6,840 nucleotides of DNA from Nostoc cf. edaphicum LEGE 07299 (GCF_015207245.1 NZ_JADEXF010000173.1:1-6840); one strand, 5' to 3'. Counted from the stretch's first letter, positions 1 through 6,754 are shown. Made by a program: numbers and translations. The notes: generated from the letters alone by a model not told the origin.

Positions 1-17
1 CGATTTCATTTGGGAAT

Positions 18-54
18 GAAAGCGAATGCAGAGTCATTCACTTTCTATTTTGTT
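18..54 (+). terminator. Possible intrinsic terminator or attenuator in the leader
   Basis: GAAAG-C-GAATG (18-28) pairs with CATTC-A-CTTTC (35-45): ten base pairs around one C/A mismatch, with a 6-nt loop. The T-rich stretch TATTTTGTT follows (46-54). This is the shape of a weak Rho-independent terminator, either for a gene lying to the left of the window or acting as an attenuator ahead of the large gene at 110. A second perfect hairpin, TTTCATT (4-10) with AATGAAA (15-21) and a TGGG loop, shares bases 18-21 with it, so the two cannot form fully together. Pairing is seen in the sequence; the termination role is inferred. The upstream gene cannot be seen. Confidence 0.35.
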
Positions 55-109
55 ATGCACGATAAATATTACTAAGCTAAAGCTAATAAATTATATTTAA
101 GGAATAATT

Positions 110-3100
110 ATGATAAAACAGCCAGAAAATAATCACCCTAAAAGCAGAAATAAGTCTACTATCAAATTACTAGATGCAAGCAAAAATATTGTTTTTATAG
201 ATCCAAAAGTTATAGATTACCAAAGCTTAGTGGCTGGTATCACACTCGGCAGTGAAGTTGTTATTCTTGATGCCAATAGAGACGGTTTAGCACAAATTAC
301 CGAGTTTCTAGCAAAACGTGAATCCAATTCAATTCAATCAATTCACATTGTTTCCCACGGAAGTGTGGGGAGTTTGCAGCTAGGGTCAATCAACTTCAAC
401 CTTAGCAATCTGGATAGCTACAAAAATCAGTTACAAAAGTGGGCAAGTGCTTTAACTGATAAAGCTGACATCCTACTTTATGGCTGTGATGTAGCCAGTG
501 GTGAAGGCACAAAATTTGTACAGCAGATTAGCCAAATTACTGGAGCAGATGTTGCCGCTTCTACTGACAAAACCGGAAGTGCAGCTTTAGGTGGCGACTG
601 GGATTTAGAAGTGAAGACAGGGAAAATTGAAGCTTCTCTGGCATTTAAACCTAAAGTAATACAGGCTTACCAATCTATTTTGCCAGCTAGTTTTACTGGC
701 ACATACTCTCAAACCTTTAACTCATTAGCTATTTCTGGAGCACCAGCTTGGGTTAATGATTCAACTATTTCGGGCTGGTATTCTACGAGAACAACTTACA
801 TCTCTGGTACTGGCAGTAATAACACAGGTGGATTGTACAGTTTTGGTAGTGCTAGTAACCCAGATCGGGCACTTGGTTCTCTAGCTTCTGGTACTACAGG
901 AACTATTTATTATGGGTTGCGACTCCAAAACAACACAGGTTCAGCAATTACTAAGTTGCAAGTAAGTTACACCGGTGAACAATGGCGTAATGGTGGTAAT
1001 ACATCGCAGCAACAGTTGAAATTCAGTTATCAAACTGGGTCAACTGTCACAAGTCTAACAACAGGAACATGGACGCCTGTCACCTCGCTAGATTTCACCG
1101 GGCCAATTGCAACTGCAACTGCGGGTGCCCTGAATGGCAATCAAATTGCCAATCGAGTTGTTATAACGCCTGTAATATTTAATCTAGCTACCCCAATCGC
1201 TAATGGTGAAGAGATTATATTGCGTTGGGAAGATATAGATAATGGAGGCAACGATCATGGTTTAGCCATTGACGATGTATCTATCAAAGTAGATAACACC
1301 ACCTACACAGTAACTAACATCAATAACAGTGGTACTGGCTCGTTAAGGCAAGCTCTTATCAATGCCAATAACGATCCAGGGATTGAGACAATTATCTTTG
1401 ATATGACTGGGATATTCGGTGATGCTACCCCCGACACCATTACCCTCACTTCTGGGCAATTGAATATCACTGAAGGAGTCATCATTCAAGGAACTGGGGC
1501 GAATAAACTCACTATCAGTGGTAACAATACTTTCCGTATTTTTAATGCCAGTGCCTCCCTATCAATTGATGGGTTGAAGATAACTGGGGGAAATGCAGGC
1601 AGTAGTAATGGTGGCGGCATCTACAGTACTAGTAGTGTCACAGTCAGCAATAGTAATCTTTCTGGCAACACAGCGGCCCTTGGAGGAGGCATCTACAGCA
1701 CTAGTAGTGTCACAGCTACTAATAGCACTATTTCTGGCAACACAGCGAACACTAGCGGCGGCGGCATCTACAGCACTAGTAGTGTCACAGCTACTAATAG
1801 CACTATTTCTGGCAACACAGCGAACACTAATGGTGGCGGCATCTACAGTAGCACTACCACACTTACTAATAGCACTATTTCTGGCAACACCGTAAAAGTC
1901 AACGGCGGCGGTATCTATTCTGGCGGTGGCACAGTAAGTAATACCACTATATTTGGTAACACCGCTGATAGCGATAACAATAACACAGGTAATGGTGGCG
2001 GTATTTATAGATCTGCTGGTACTTGGAGCATCAGCAACAGCATCATTGCTGGCAATATTGATTTAGGTAATCAAGGAGCCGATATCTCTGGTGCCAACTT
2101 CAATGGTAATGCTTACAACCTGATTGGCAAAATTACTGGTAAAATATCGGGGACTTTGGGTACGGGTACAGATATTATTAACCCCAACCCCGGACTCAAA
2201 CCGCTAGGAGATTACGGTGGTTCGACACAAACTCATGCTTTATACTTTAACAGTCCTGCCAGGAATGCTGGTAATCCCGTTTACAATGGTGGCTTAACTA
2301 CCGACCAACGCGGCACAGGTTTTAACCGGATTGAAAGCGGTAGAATTGATATCGGAGCATTTGAATATGTGCTTCCAAAAGTCAGCTTTGGTGCTGCTAC
2401 ATACAATACAACAGAAGATAGTACCGCCACTACAGTAACTATTTCTGTTACCTTAAATGCCTCTCCTGAAACCGCTGTCACAATTCCTATTGTCGTTAAA
2501 AACAATAGTACGGCTACTAATGGCAACGATTACACTTTTTCCCCCGCTACCATCTCCTTTACTGCTGGGGCAACAGGCGCAAATTTAACACAGCTAATTA
2601 CTTTTACTATAAACCCAGACGATTTACCTGAGAATGCAGAAACAGTTGTACTCAACTTCGGCACGCTAACAGGGGCTGATTTGGGGACAATAACTGAAAC
2701 TACTCTAACTATTGCTGCTAATGATGCGATTCAATATGCAATTTCCACTTCCACCTCAACTTTAGCTGAAGATAATAGCGGTACTCAAGCTGTTACCTTC
2801 ACGGTTACTCGCAGTGGTGGTATTGGCGTGGCTAGTACCGTAGATTATGCTTTTAACGGTGCGGCAACTTTTGGCAGTGACTATAACAATATTCAGGTTA
2901 CGGGTGGAGGAACTGCTGCATCTGGGACTTTAAGTTTCGCTGTTGGGGAAACCACAAAGACAATTACAGCCAATGTTTTGGGTGACAACGCATTTGAACT
3001 CAATGAAGACATTACTATTATCCTGAGTAACCCCAGCCTCATAACTGGAGCGCCAAATTCCACAATTACTAACAGTTCGGCTACAGTAAATATCATCAAC

Positions 3101-4132
3101 GATGATAGCCAACCAACTATCAGCATCTCAGATGTCTCAGTTACTGAAGGCAACACAGGTGCAACAACTAACGCTAACTTTACTATTAATCTCTCCAATC
3201 CTAGTTATCAGCAGGTTACTGTAAATTACAACACGAGTGATGGCACTGCCCAAATTGCTGACTCTGATTACAACTCTGCTTCAGGAACGATCGTTTTCAA
3301 TCCTGGTGAAACTAGCAAAACTCTTAGTATTGGCGTCATCGGCGATAACCAAAGTGAAGCCAACGAGACATTTTCTGTCAATCTTTCAGGCGCGACAAAT
3401 GGCACGATCGCAGATAGTTTAGGAATCGCTACTATCATTAATGATGACAACCCAACAACTGTCAGTATCTCGGATGTCTCAATTGCTGAAGGTAAGACAG
3501 GCACAACAACTAATGCTAACTTTATCGTCACCCTCTCTGCACCGAGTTTACAGCAGGTTATTGTAAATTACAACACTAGTGATGGCACTGCTAAAGTTTC
3601 TGACTCTGATTACAACTCTGATTCCGGGACAATCGTTTTCAATCCTGGCGAAACCAGTAAAACTCTTGGTATTAGTGTCATAGGTGATAACAAAACTGAA
3701 ACTAACGAGACATTTTCAGTTAATCTCTTCGGTGCTACAAACACCACGATTACTGATAGTTTGGGAGTGGCTACTATCACAAATGATGATCCCCCCACCA
3801 TTAGCATTGCAGATGTATCAGTCAAAGAAGGCACAACAGGGATGATAACTAATGCTAATTTTGTCGTCACTCTCTCGAATGAATTTTATCAACGGGTGAT
3901 TGTAAATTACAGTACGAGTGATGGTACTGCTAAAGTTTCTGACTCGGATTACAATTTTGGGCTGGGGACAATTATTTTTGACTATGGCGAAACCAGCAAA
4001 GTTATTAGTATTGGTGTCAGAGGTGATAATAAAGTTGAACCCAATGAAACATTTTTTGTCAATATCTATGGTGGAGCAAATGCCATATTTAATAATAACC
4101 AAGGAGTTGGCACAATCAAGAATGATGACTAA
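110..4132 (+). CDS. Giant modular DUF4347 / beta-helix / Calx-beta surface protein
   Basis: 1340 aa. The ATG is preceded by AAGGA (99-103) at a 6-nt gap, which supports this start. Modules in order: DUF4347 at about 27-179 (IVFID start, SHGS at 82-85, LLYGC at 122-126, LGGDW at 160-164); a beta-sandwich-like module at about 195-393 ending in a DHGLAIDD motif, of a type seen in secreted enzymes and adhesins; a right-handed beta-helix at about 399-755 with GGGIYS/SGNTA turns of 24-25 residues and a closing THAL...TDQRG...DIGAFEY block like that of choice-of-anchor Q proteins; then five Calx-beta domains at about 757-873, 874-1000, 1002-1114, 1115-1227 and 1228-1340, most ending in NDD or NDDx. 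The last Calx-beta strand is the C terminus. There is no Sec signal peptide, no membrane segment and no RTX nonapeptide array. Calx-beta domains usually bind calcium and support extracellular adhesion. From the family, I infer a secreted or surface adhesin-like protein, possibly exported by a type I system. The biochemical function is unknown. Cys126 is its only cysteine. Very sure of the gene and modules, unsure of the role. Confidence 0.95.
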   Translation: MIKQPENNHPKSRNKSTIKLLDASKNIVFIDPKVIDYQSLVAGITLGSEVVILDANRDGLAQITEFLAKRESNSIQSIHIVSHGSVGSLQLGSINFNLSNLDSYKNQLQKWASALTDKADILLYGCDVASGEGTKFVQQISQITGADVAASTDKTGSAALGGDWDLEVKTGKIEASLAFKPKVIQAYQSILPASFTGTYSQTFNSLAISGAPAWVNDSTISGWYSTRTTYISGTGSNNTGGLYSFGSASNPDRALGSLASGTTGTIYYGLRLQNNTGSAITKLQVSYTGEQWRNGGNTSQQQLKFSYQTGSTVTSLTTGTWTPVTSLDFTGPIATATAGALNGNQIANRVVITPVIFNLATPIANGEEIILRWEDIDNGGNDHGLAIDDVSIKVDNTTYTVTNINNSGTGSLRQALINANNDPGIETIIFDMTGIFGDATPDTITLTSGQLNITEGVIIQGTGANKLTISGNNTFRIFNASASLSIDGLKITGGNAGSSNGGGIYSTSSVTVSNSNLSGNTAALGGGIYSTSSVTATNSTISGNTANTSGGGIYSTSSVTATNSTISGNTANTNGGGIYSSTTTLTNSTISGNTVKVNGGGIYSGGGTVSNTTIFGNTADSDNNNTGNGGGIYRSAGTWSISNSIIAGNIDLGNQGADISGANFNGNAYNLIGKITGKISGTLGTGTDIINPNPGLKPLGDYGGSTQTHALYFNSPARNAGNPVYNGGLTTDQRGTGFNRIESGRIDIGAFEYVLPKVSFGAATYNTTEDSTATTVTISVTLNASPETAVTIPIVVKNNSTATNGNDYTFSPATISFTAGATGANLTQLITFTINPDDLPENAETVVLNFGTLTGADLGTITETTLTIAANDAIQYAISTSTSTLAEDNSGTQAVTFTVTRSGGIGVASTVDYAFNGAATFGSDYNNIQVTGGGTAASGTLSFAVGETTKTITANVLGDNAFELNEDITIILSNPSLITGAPNSTITNSSATVNIINDDSQPTISISDVSVTEGNTGATTNANFTINLSNPSYQQVTVNYNTSDGTAQIADSDYNSASGTIVFNPGETSKTLSIGVIGDNQSEANETFSVNLSGATNGTIADSLGIATIINDDNPTTVSISDVSIAEGKTGTTTNANFIVTLSAPSLQQVIVNYNTSDGTAKVSDSDYNSDSGTIVFNPGETSKTLGISVIGDNKTETNETFSVNLFGATNTTITDSLGVATITNDDPPTISIADVSVKEGTTGMITNANFVVTLSNEFYQRVIVNYSTSDGTAKVSDSDYNFGLGTIIFDYGETSKVISIGVRGDNKVEPNETFFVNIYGGANAIFNNNQGVGTIKNDD
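1616..1909 (+). repeat. Tandem 72-75 bp repeats encoding beta-helix turns
   Basis: Four tandem units begin at GGCATCTACAG: 1616-1687, 1688-1762, 1763-1837 and 1838-1909, with lengths 72, 75, 75 and 72, so the reading frame is kept. Each encodes one coil of the form GGGIYS...SxxSGNT. Units 2 and 3 are the same at 72 of 75 bases, and their first 67 bases are identical. More divergent turns follow to about 2060. Such identity, including silent positions, points to recent duplication or gene conversion and to possible copy-number variation between strains. Confidence 0.9.
3113..4132 (+). repeat. Three homologous Calx-beta units, about 340 bp each
   Basis: The last three Calx-beta domains begin near 3113, 3452 and 3791 and repeat with a period of 113-114 codons. 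Shared motifs are PTxSIxDVS, NTSDGTA or STSDGTA, DSDYN, GETSK, GDN...E.NETF and a closing NDD. Long DNA stretches are also similar, for example the part coding for AKVSDSDYN in units 2 and 3. The first two Calx-beta domains (from about 2378 and 2729) are clearly more divergent. This suggests that the C-terminal end grew by later in-frame duplication of one unit. Confidence 0.85.
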
Positions 4133-4153
4133 TCGTTATTGAGCAGAATATTA

Positions 4154-4161
4154 GCGATCGC
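4154..4161. repeat. HIP1 octamer GCGATCGC
   Basis: Exact copy of the highly iterated palindrome HIP1, which is over-represented in many cyanobacterial genomes. A second exact copy is inside gatA at 5777-5784. It supports a cyanobacterial origin; no local function is claimed. Confidence 0.85.
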
Positions 4162-4165
4162 TGCA

Positions 4166-4197
4166 ATTATCCCAGCCCAGGTAGGCGTTGGGATAAT
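4166..4197 (+). terminator. Probable terminator of the giant gene
   Basis: ATTATCCCA (4166-4174) is the exact reverse complement of TGGGATAAT (4189-4197), 33 bases after the TAA stop. G4175-T4188 and C4176-G4187 can extend the stem to 11 pairs. The downstream sequence ACTTGTATTATAAG is AT-rich but lacks a proper T run, so it may be a weak terminator or a 3'-end stabilising hairpin. Confidence 0.55.
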
Positions 4198-4380
4198 ACT
4201 TGTATTATAAGTTGCGGCTTGTTAATTTTCACGTCCAGTTTTTTGAATAAAAAGTACTAGATATAACAAAAAATATACTTAGTTAGAGTTGGACTAGCAT
4301 TTTAAAATCCAGGATTAAGCCATTATCAAAAAAATTTATCCTAAAATCAAATATCCAGTAAATTTACGTATGCGGATTGA
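4198..4380. other. AT-rich spacer, probable promoter region of the HTH gene
   Basis: No coding region is supported here. A TATACT hexamer at 4274-4279 resembles a -10 box but has no good -35 at 16-18 bases, so no promoter is called with confidence. AGGAT (4311-4315) and ATCCT (4338-4342) could form only a weak hairpin. No NtcA-type GTA-N8-TAC site was seen. Confidence 0.4.
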
Positions 4381-4425
4381 AGTCTTCTCAATGAATAGTA
4401 GAATTAGCCCATACAGGAGAAGACT
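4381..4425 (+). promoter_or_regulatory. Inverted repeat overlapping the Shine-Dalgarno of the HTH gene
   Basis: AGTCTTCTC (4381-4389) is a perfect 9-base reverse complement of GAGAAGACT (4417-4425), separated by 27 bases. The right arm ends at the base just before the GTG start (4426) and covers the last four bases of the Shine-Dalgarno AGGAGA (4415-4420), which itself lies at a good 5-nt gap and decides the GTG start. In the mRNA, this stem would hide much of the ribosome binding site. A 12-codon frame (ATG 4391, TGA 4427-4429) starts in the loop and overlaps the GTG as GTGA, but has no Shine-Dalgarno. The repeat could also be a DNA operator. The pairing is seen; control of translation is inferred. 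Confidence 0.5.
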
Positions 4426-4890
4426 GTGACGCTCTTAAATGAAGCTCAAGTAGAGCAACTAAAGGAAATAACCACACGCTTGCGACAAGTAAGACAAGAA
4501 AAATCTATCCGCATAGAAGAAATAGCCTCTCAGACAATGCTTCGAGTAGGCATTTTGCAAGCTTTAGAAGAAGATAGATTTGAAGAATTGCCTGAGCTGA
4601 TTTTTCTTCAAGGATTCATCCGTCGTTATGGAGATGCTTTAGGGCTGGATGGAAATGCTTTATCGTACAGCCTTGTAACCAATGTTGTCTGTCAAGATTC
4701 TAAAAATGCTCGTCACAATTCAGACAACAAACAAAATACATACATACCTCTTGTTCTGACCTATATTTTATTATTGGTCGGTGCATCTGCTGGTCTTCTT
4801 CATATACTTAATCCACAGCTTACAGCTGAATCCCTGACTCCAGAAGATAATAATCAACAGTCAATAGTCAGTAATCAGACTAACAAATGA
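4426..4890 (+). CDS. RodZ-like helix-turn-helix protein with one membrane segment
   Basis: 154 aa, GTG start backed by AGGAGA at 4415-4420. Residues about 12-80 form a RodZ-type HTH (HTH_25-like): LRQVRQEK, then IRIEEIASQT, then the characteristic LEEDRFEELPE and FLQGFIRRYGDALGLD. A polar linker (about 89-105) leads to one hydrophobic segment at about 106-128, followed by a short polar tail of about 26 residues, giving a cytoplasmic N terminus and periplasmic C terminus if oriented as in RodZ. In RodZ the HTH contacts the actin-like MreB and helps set cell shape rather than mainly binding DNA. This protein lacks the long periplasmic DUF4115 domain of full RodZ, so it is a short relative and an MreB link is only inferred. 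It stands alone: about 290 bases after the giant gene and convergent with gatA. A membrane-bound regulator remains possible. Confidence 0.9.
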   Translation: MTLLNEAQVEQLKEITTRLRQVRQEKSIRIEEIASQTMLRVGILQALEEDRFEELPELIFLQGFIRRYGDALGLDGNALSYSLVTNVVCQDSKNARHNSDNKQNTYIPLVLTYILLLVGASAGLLHILNPQLTAESLTPEDNNQQSIVSNQTNK

Positions 4891-4913
4891 CCAAGAAGGC
4901 AAAGGAAGTGGAA

Positions 4914-4933
4914 AGACGCGATTAATCGCGTCT
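4914..4933. repeat. 20-bp perfect palindrome, dispersed cyanobacterial repeat
   Basis: AGACGCGATTAATCGCGTCT is its own reverse complement and lies between the convergent HTH gene and gatA. Palindromes with this AGACGCG...CGCGTCT core are, as I recall, scattered in many copies through Nostocales genomes, usually with longer arms; here the outer bases no longer pair. The transcript hairpin may help end or protect both convergent mRNAs, but neither side is followed by a T run. Confidence 0.75.
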
Positions 4934-4961
4934 GTACCGAGTAAAGGAAAAGAATTAATAA

Positions 4962-4989
4962 CCAATGACAAATGACCAATGACCAATGA
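4962..4989. repeat. Heptanucleotide tandem repeat (STRR type), 4 units
   Basis: Four 7-base units, CCAATGA, CAAATGA, CCAATGA, CCAATGA, followed by a partial CAAT, reach to within three bases of the gatA stop (4996-4998). Read on the minus strand they are TTGGTCA/TTGGTTA-like. Short tandem heptamers of this kind are a known feature of heterocystous cyanobacteria. Function unknown. Confidence 0.85.
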
Positions 4990-4995
4990 CAATTT

Positions 4996-6456
4996 TCAAG
5001 ATATTTGGGGTTTACGCAGATGCCAACTAGTAGATTGCTCATAAGCATAAGCTACCTGAAATAGCTGGTCTTCTCGCAGCACATTGCCAATTAGCTGTAA
5101 TCCTATCGGTAGCCCCTGTTCGTCAAAACCACATGGCAAACTTAAACTAGGTAAACCAGCAAGATTTACAGGAATAGTCATCAAGTCAGTTAAATACATA
5201 CTCAAGGGGTCAGTAGTTTTTTCTCCTGCTTTGAATGCTGTAGTGGGAGATGTCGGACAAACTAACACATCAACTGCGCCAAAAGCCTTTTCAAAGTCTT
5301 GCTTAATCAAAGTACGGACTTTTTGCGCTTTCAGGTAGTAGGCGTCATAATAGCCAGCCGAAAGAGCGTAAGTGCCAATCATAATCCGGCGTTTGACTTC
5401 TGTACCAAAACCAGCCGCACGGGTACGAGTGTACATTGATAACAGATTATCTGCATCAGGAGCGCGATACCCATATTTAACGCCATCGTAACGAGCCAGG
5501 TTTGCTGATGCTTCTGATGGGGCGATGATGTAGTAGGTGGGTAAGCCATAGCGAAAGCGGGGACAGGAAATTATATGAATTTCGGCTCCCAAACTTTGTA
5601 GTTGATCTACTGCTTTGGTAACAGCTTGTTCCACTACAGAGTCTAAACCTTCACCAAAAGTTTCTTTAATGATACCAATTCTCAGCTGACCTCTGGGTTT
5701 GAAGTTTGGTTTTAAGCTAGCAGCATAGTTGGGAATGGCAACTTTCAGGCTGGTAGAGTCTTTGGGATCGTAACCTGCGATCGCACTTAACAATATTGCC
5801 GCATCTTCTACCGTATTTCCAAATGGCCCAATTTGATCCAAAGACGAAGCGTAAGCCACCAAACCATAACGAGAAACCAAACCATAAGTTGGTTTCATCC
5901 CCACCACTCCACAGAAAGATGCAGGTTGGCGAATCGAACCGCCAGTATCAGAACCGAGAGCAACTACACATTCTTGAGCCGCCACCGCCGCCGCCGAACC
6001 TCCAGAAGAACCACCTGGAACTCGTGACAAATCCCAAGGATTAGCCGTAACTTGATAGGCAGAGTTTTCAGTGGAACTACCCATTGCAAACTCATCCAAG
6101 TTGGTTTTGCCAACCATTACGGCCCCAGCATCTGCCAGTTTTTGCGTTGCTGTTGATTCATAAGGCGGCACAAAATTTTCCAAAATCCGGGAGGCGCAGG
6201 TGGTAGGAATCCCCTTGGTACACATATTGTCCTTAATCCCCACAGGAATGCCTGCTAGCAGCCCAATTTCTTCTCCTGCGGCAATTTTTGCATCCACAGC
6301 ACCCGCCTGCTCTAATGCCCGGTCTGCCGTTACACATAAAAAGCTGTGCAATTGCGGCTCTAACGCTTGAATGCGCTCTAAAGCTTCTTGGGTAATTTCA
6401 ACGGCAGAACGTTCTTTTTTAACCAGCTGTTGGTGCAACTCGCGGATGGATGCCAT
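4996..6456 (-). CDS. gatA: Glutamyl-tRNA(Gln) amidotransferase subunit A
   Basis: 486 aa, the usual full length for GatA. It is the amidase subunit of the cytoplasmic GatCAB complex: it releases ammonia from glutamine, and GatB uses it to turn Glu-tRNA(Gln) into Gln-tRNA(Gln). This is the indirect route used by cyanobacteria, which lack a glutaminyl-tRNA synthetase. The amidase-signature Ser-cisSer-Lys triad is intact: Lys75 in PVGIKDN, Ser150 in VPGGSSGGS and Ser174 in [11 protein letters not shown], with the 75- and 24-residue spacing of known GatA enzymes. Other family blocks are [16 protein letters not shown] (116-131), the [20 protein letters not shown] region (186-205) and the C-terminal [17 protein letters not shown]. 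The start [11 protein letters not shown] is typical; GAGAG at 6462-6466 (minus strand, 5-nt gap) is a modest Shine-Dalgarno. gatB and gatC are not in the window. The gene is convergent with the HTH gene and has heptamer arrays on both flanks. Confidence 0.98.
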   Translation of the reverse strand: MASIRELHQQLVKKERSAVEITQEALERIQALEPQLHSFLCVTADRALEQAGAVDAKIAAGEEIGLLAGIPVGIKDNMCTKGIPTTCASRILENFVPPYESTATQKLADAGAVMVGKTNLDEFAMGSSTENSAYQVTANPWDLSRVPGGSSGGSAAAVAAQECVVALGSDTGGSIRQPASFCGVVGMKPTYGLVSRYGLVAYASSLDQIGPFGNTVEDAAILLSAIAGYDPKDSTSLKVAIPNYAASLKPNFKPRGQLRIGIIKETFGEGLDSVVEQAVTKAVDQLQSLGAEIHIISCPRFRYGLPTYYIIAPSEASANLARYDGVKYGYRAPDADNLLSMYTRTRAAGFGTEVKRRIMIGTYALSAGYYDAYYLKAQKVRTLIKQDFEKAFGAVDVLVCPTSPTTAFKAGEKTTDPLSMYLTDLMTIPVNLAGLPSLSLPCGFDEQGLPIGLQLIGNVLREDQLFQVAYAYEQSTSWHLRKPQIS

Positions 6457-6470
6457 GATTGCTCTCTTTG

Positions 6471-6482
6471 TGACTCAAGTCA
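6471..6482. repeat. Short inverted repeat just upstream of gatA
   Basis: TGACT-CA-AGTCA gives perfect 5-base arms, 15 bases from the gatA start codon and inside its untranslated leader. It might be an operator or a small leader hairpin, but arms this short are common by chance. Confidence 0.3.
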
Positions 6483-6508
6483 TTGATTCTAGTACATATT
6501 GGTCAAAA

Positions 6509-6543
6509 TTGGGTATTGGTTATTGGGCTTTGGGCATTGGTTA
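6509..6543. repeat. Heptanucleotide tandem repeat (STRR type), 5 units
   Basis: Five 7-base units in register: TTGGGTA, TTGGTTA, TTGGGCT, TTGGGCA, TTGGTTA. It lies in the leader or promoter region of gatA. The units resemble those downstream of gatA but read in the opposite direction: TTGGTTATT is on the plus strand here and on the minus strand at 4962. Confidence 0.8.
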
Positions 6544-6721
6544 TTCTCCTCTGCTTGCCATTCCCCATTCATCTGACTAAGCGGATTAATATGTATTGAA
6601 ATGTGTTTAATAAGTTTTGAAAAACAGCAAATACATGGCTATTTACCATCTATTGAATAGGTTGCCAAAGTTTTCATATATATTGGCTGCTTTTGTGTAA
6701 GAGTATAGCAGTGTTTTCTAA
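6544..6721. other. AT-rich spacer between divergent genes
   Basis: No coding region, RNA gene or strong signal is recognised. GCCAA (6664-6668) and TTGGC (6683-6687) form only a weak 5-base inverted repeat. The gatA promoter should lie here or in the heptamer array, but I cannot place a matching -35/-10 pair on the minus strand. Confidence 0.4.
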
Positions 6722-6754
6722 TGATATAATTTTGTATTATAAGCTTATTAATAC
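6722..6754 (+). promoter_or_regulatory. Candidate extended -10 promoter followed by an imperfect palindrome
   Basis: TGATATAAT (6722-6730) is a perfect TATAAT with the TGN extension, a form that needs little or no -35 box; none is seen. It starts about 80 bases before the possible gene at 6808. Immediately after it, GTATTA (6734-6739) pairs with TAATAC (6749-6754) around a TAAGCTTA core (6740-6747), giving a 21-bp palindrome with one unpaired base. Its position over the expected transcript start fits an operator. The region is AT-rich, so chance matches are possible. Confidence 0.35.

Noticed and set aside
1..75. Frame open from base 1 to a TAA at 73-75, possibly the tail of an upstream gene
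   Set aside because: Only 24 codons are visible, a second frame is also open to 61-63, and the region forms hairpins, so no coding claim can be supported.
1593..1895. Open frame of 100 codons with repeated ALFLATQRT-like units on the plus strand
   Set aside because: It is the +1 shadow of the beta-helix tandem repeats in the large gene; the repetition comes from the DNA units, and the real frame has clear domain matches.
1616..1909. CRISPR-like array
   Set aside because: The 72-75 bp units are contiguous, in frame, without unique spacers, and code for beta-helix turns.
2281..4102. Several minus-strand open frames of 60-101 codons
   Set aside because: They lie antisense to the Calx-beta domains, resemble each other only because those domains are repeated, and show no plausible start signals or domains.
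4391..4429. 12-codon upstream frame overlapping the HTH start
   Set aside because: It has no Shine-Dalgarno and no conserved features, so it is mentioned only as part of the hairpin and not called as a gene.
4962..4989. Attachment site or CRISPR remnant beside gatA
   Set aside because: Simple 7-base tandem repeats with no integrase, spacers or flanking duplication in the window.
5084..6044. Plus-strand open frames of 64-84 codons inside gatA
   Set aside because: They are antisense to an intact, highly conserved enzyme and have low-complexity or meaningless translations.
6491..6505. AGTACATATTGGTCA as a LexA-like box upstream of gatA
   Set aside because: The spacing between the half-sites is one base too long and the second half does not match well.
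6371..6580. 69-codon plus-strand frame running from the gatA 5' end across the heptamer array
   Set aside because: Half is antisense to gatA and the rest translates the heptamers; no Shine-Dalgarno or recognisable domain.
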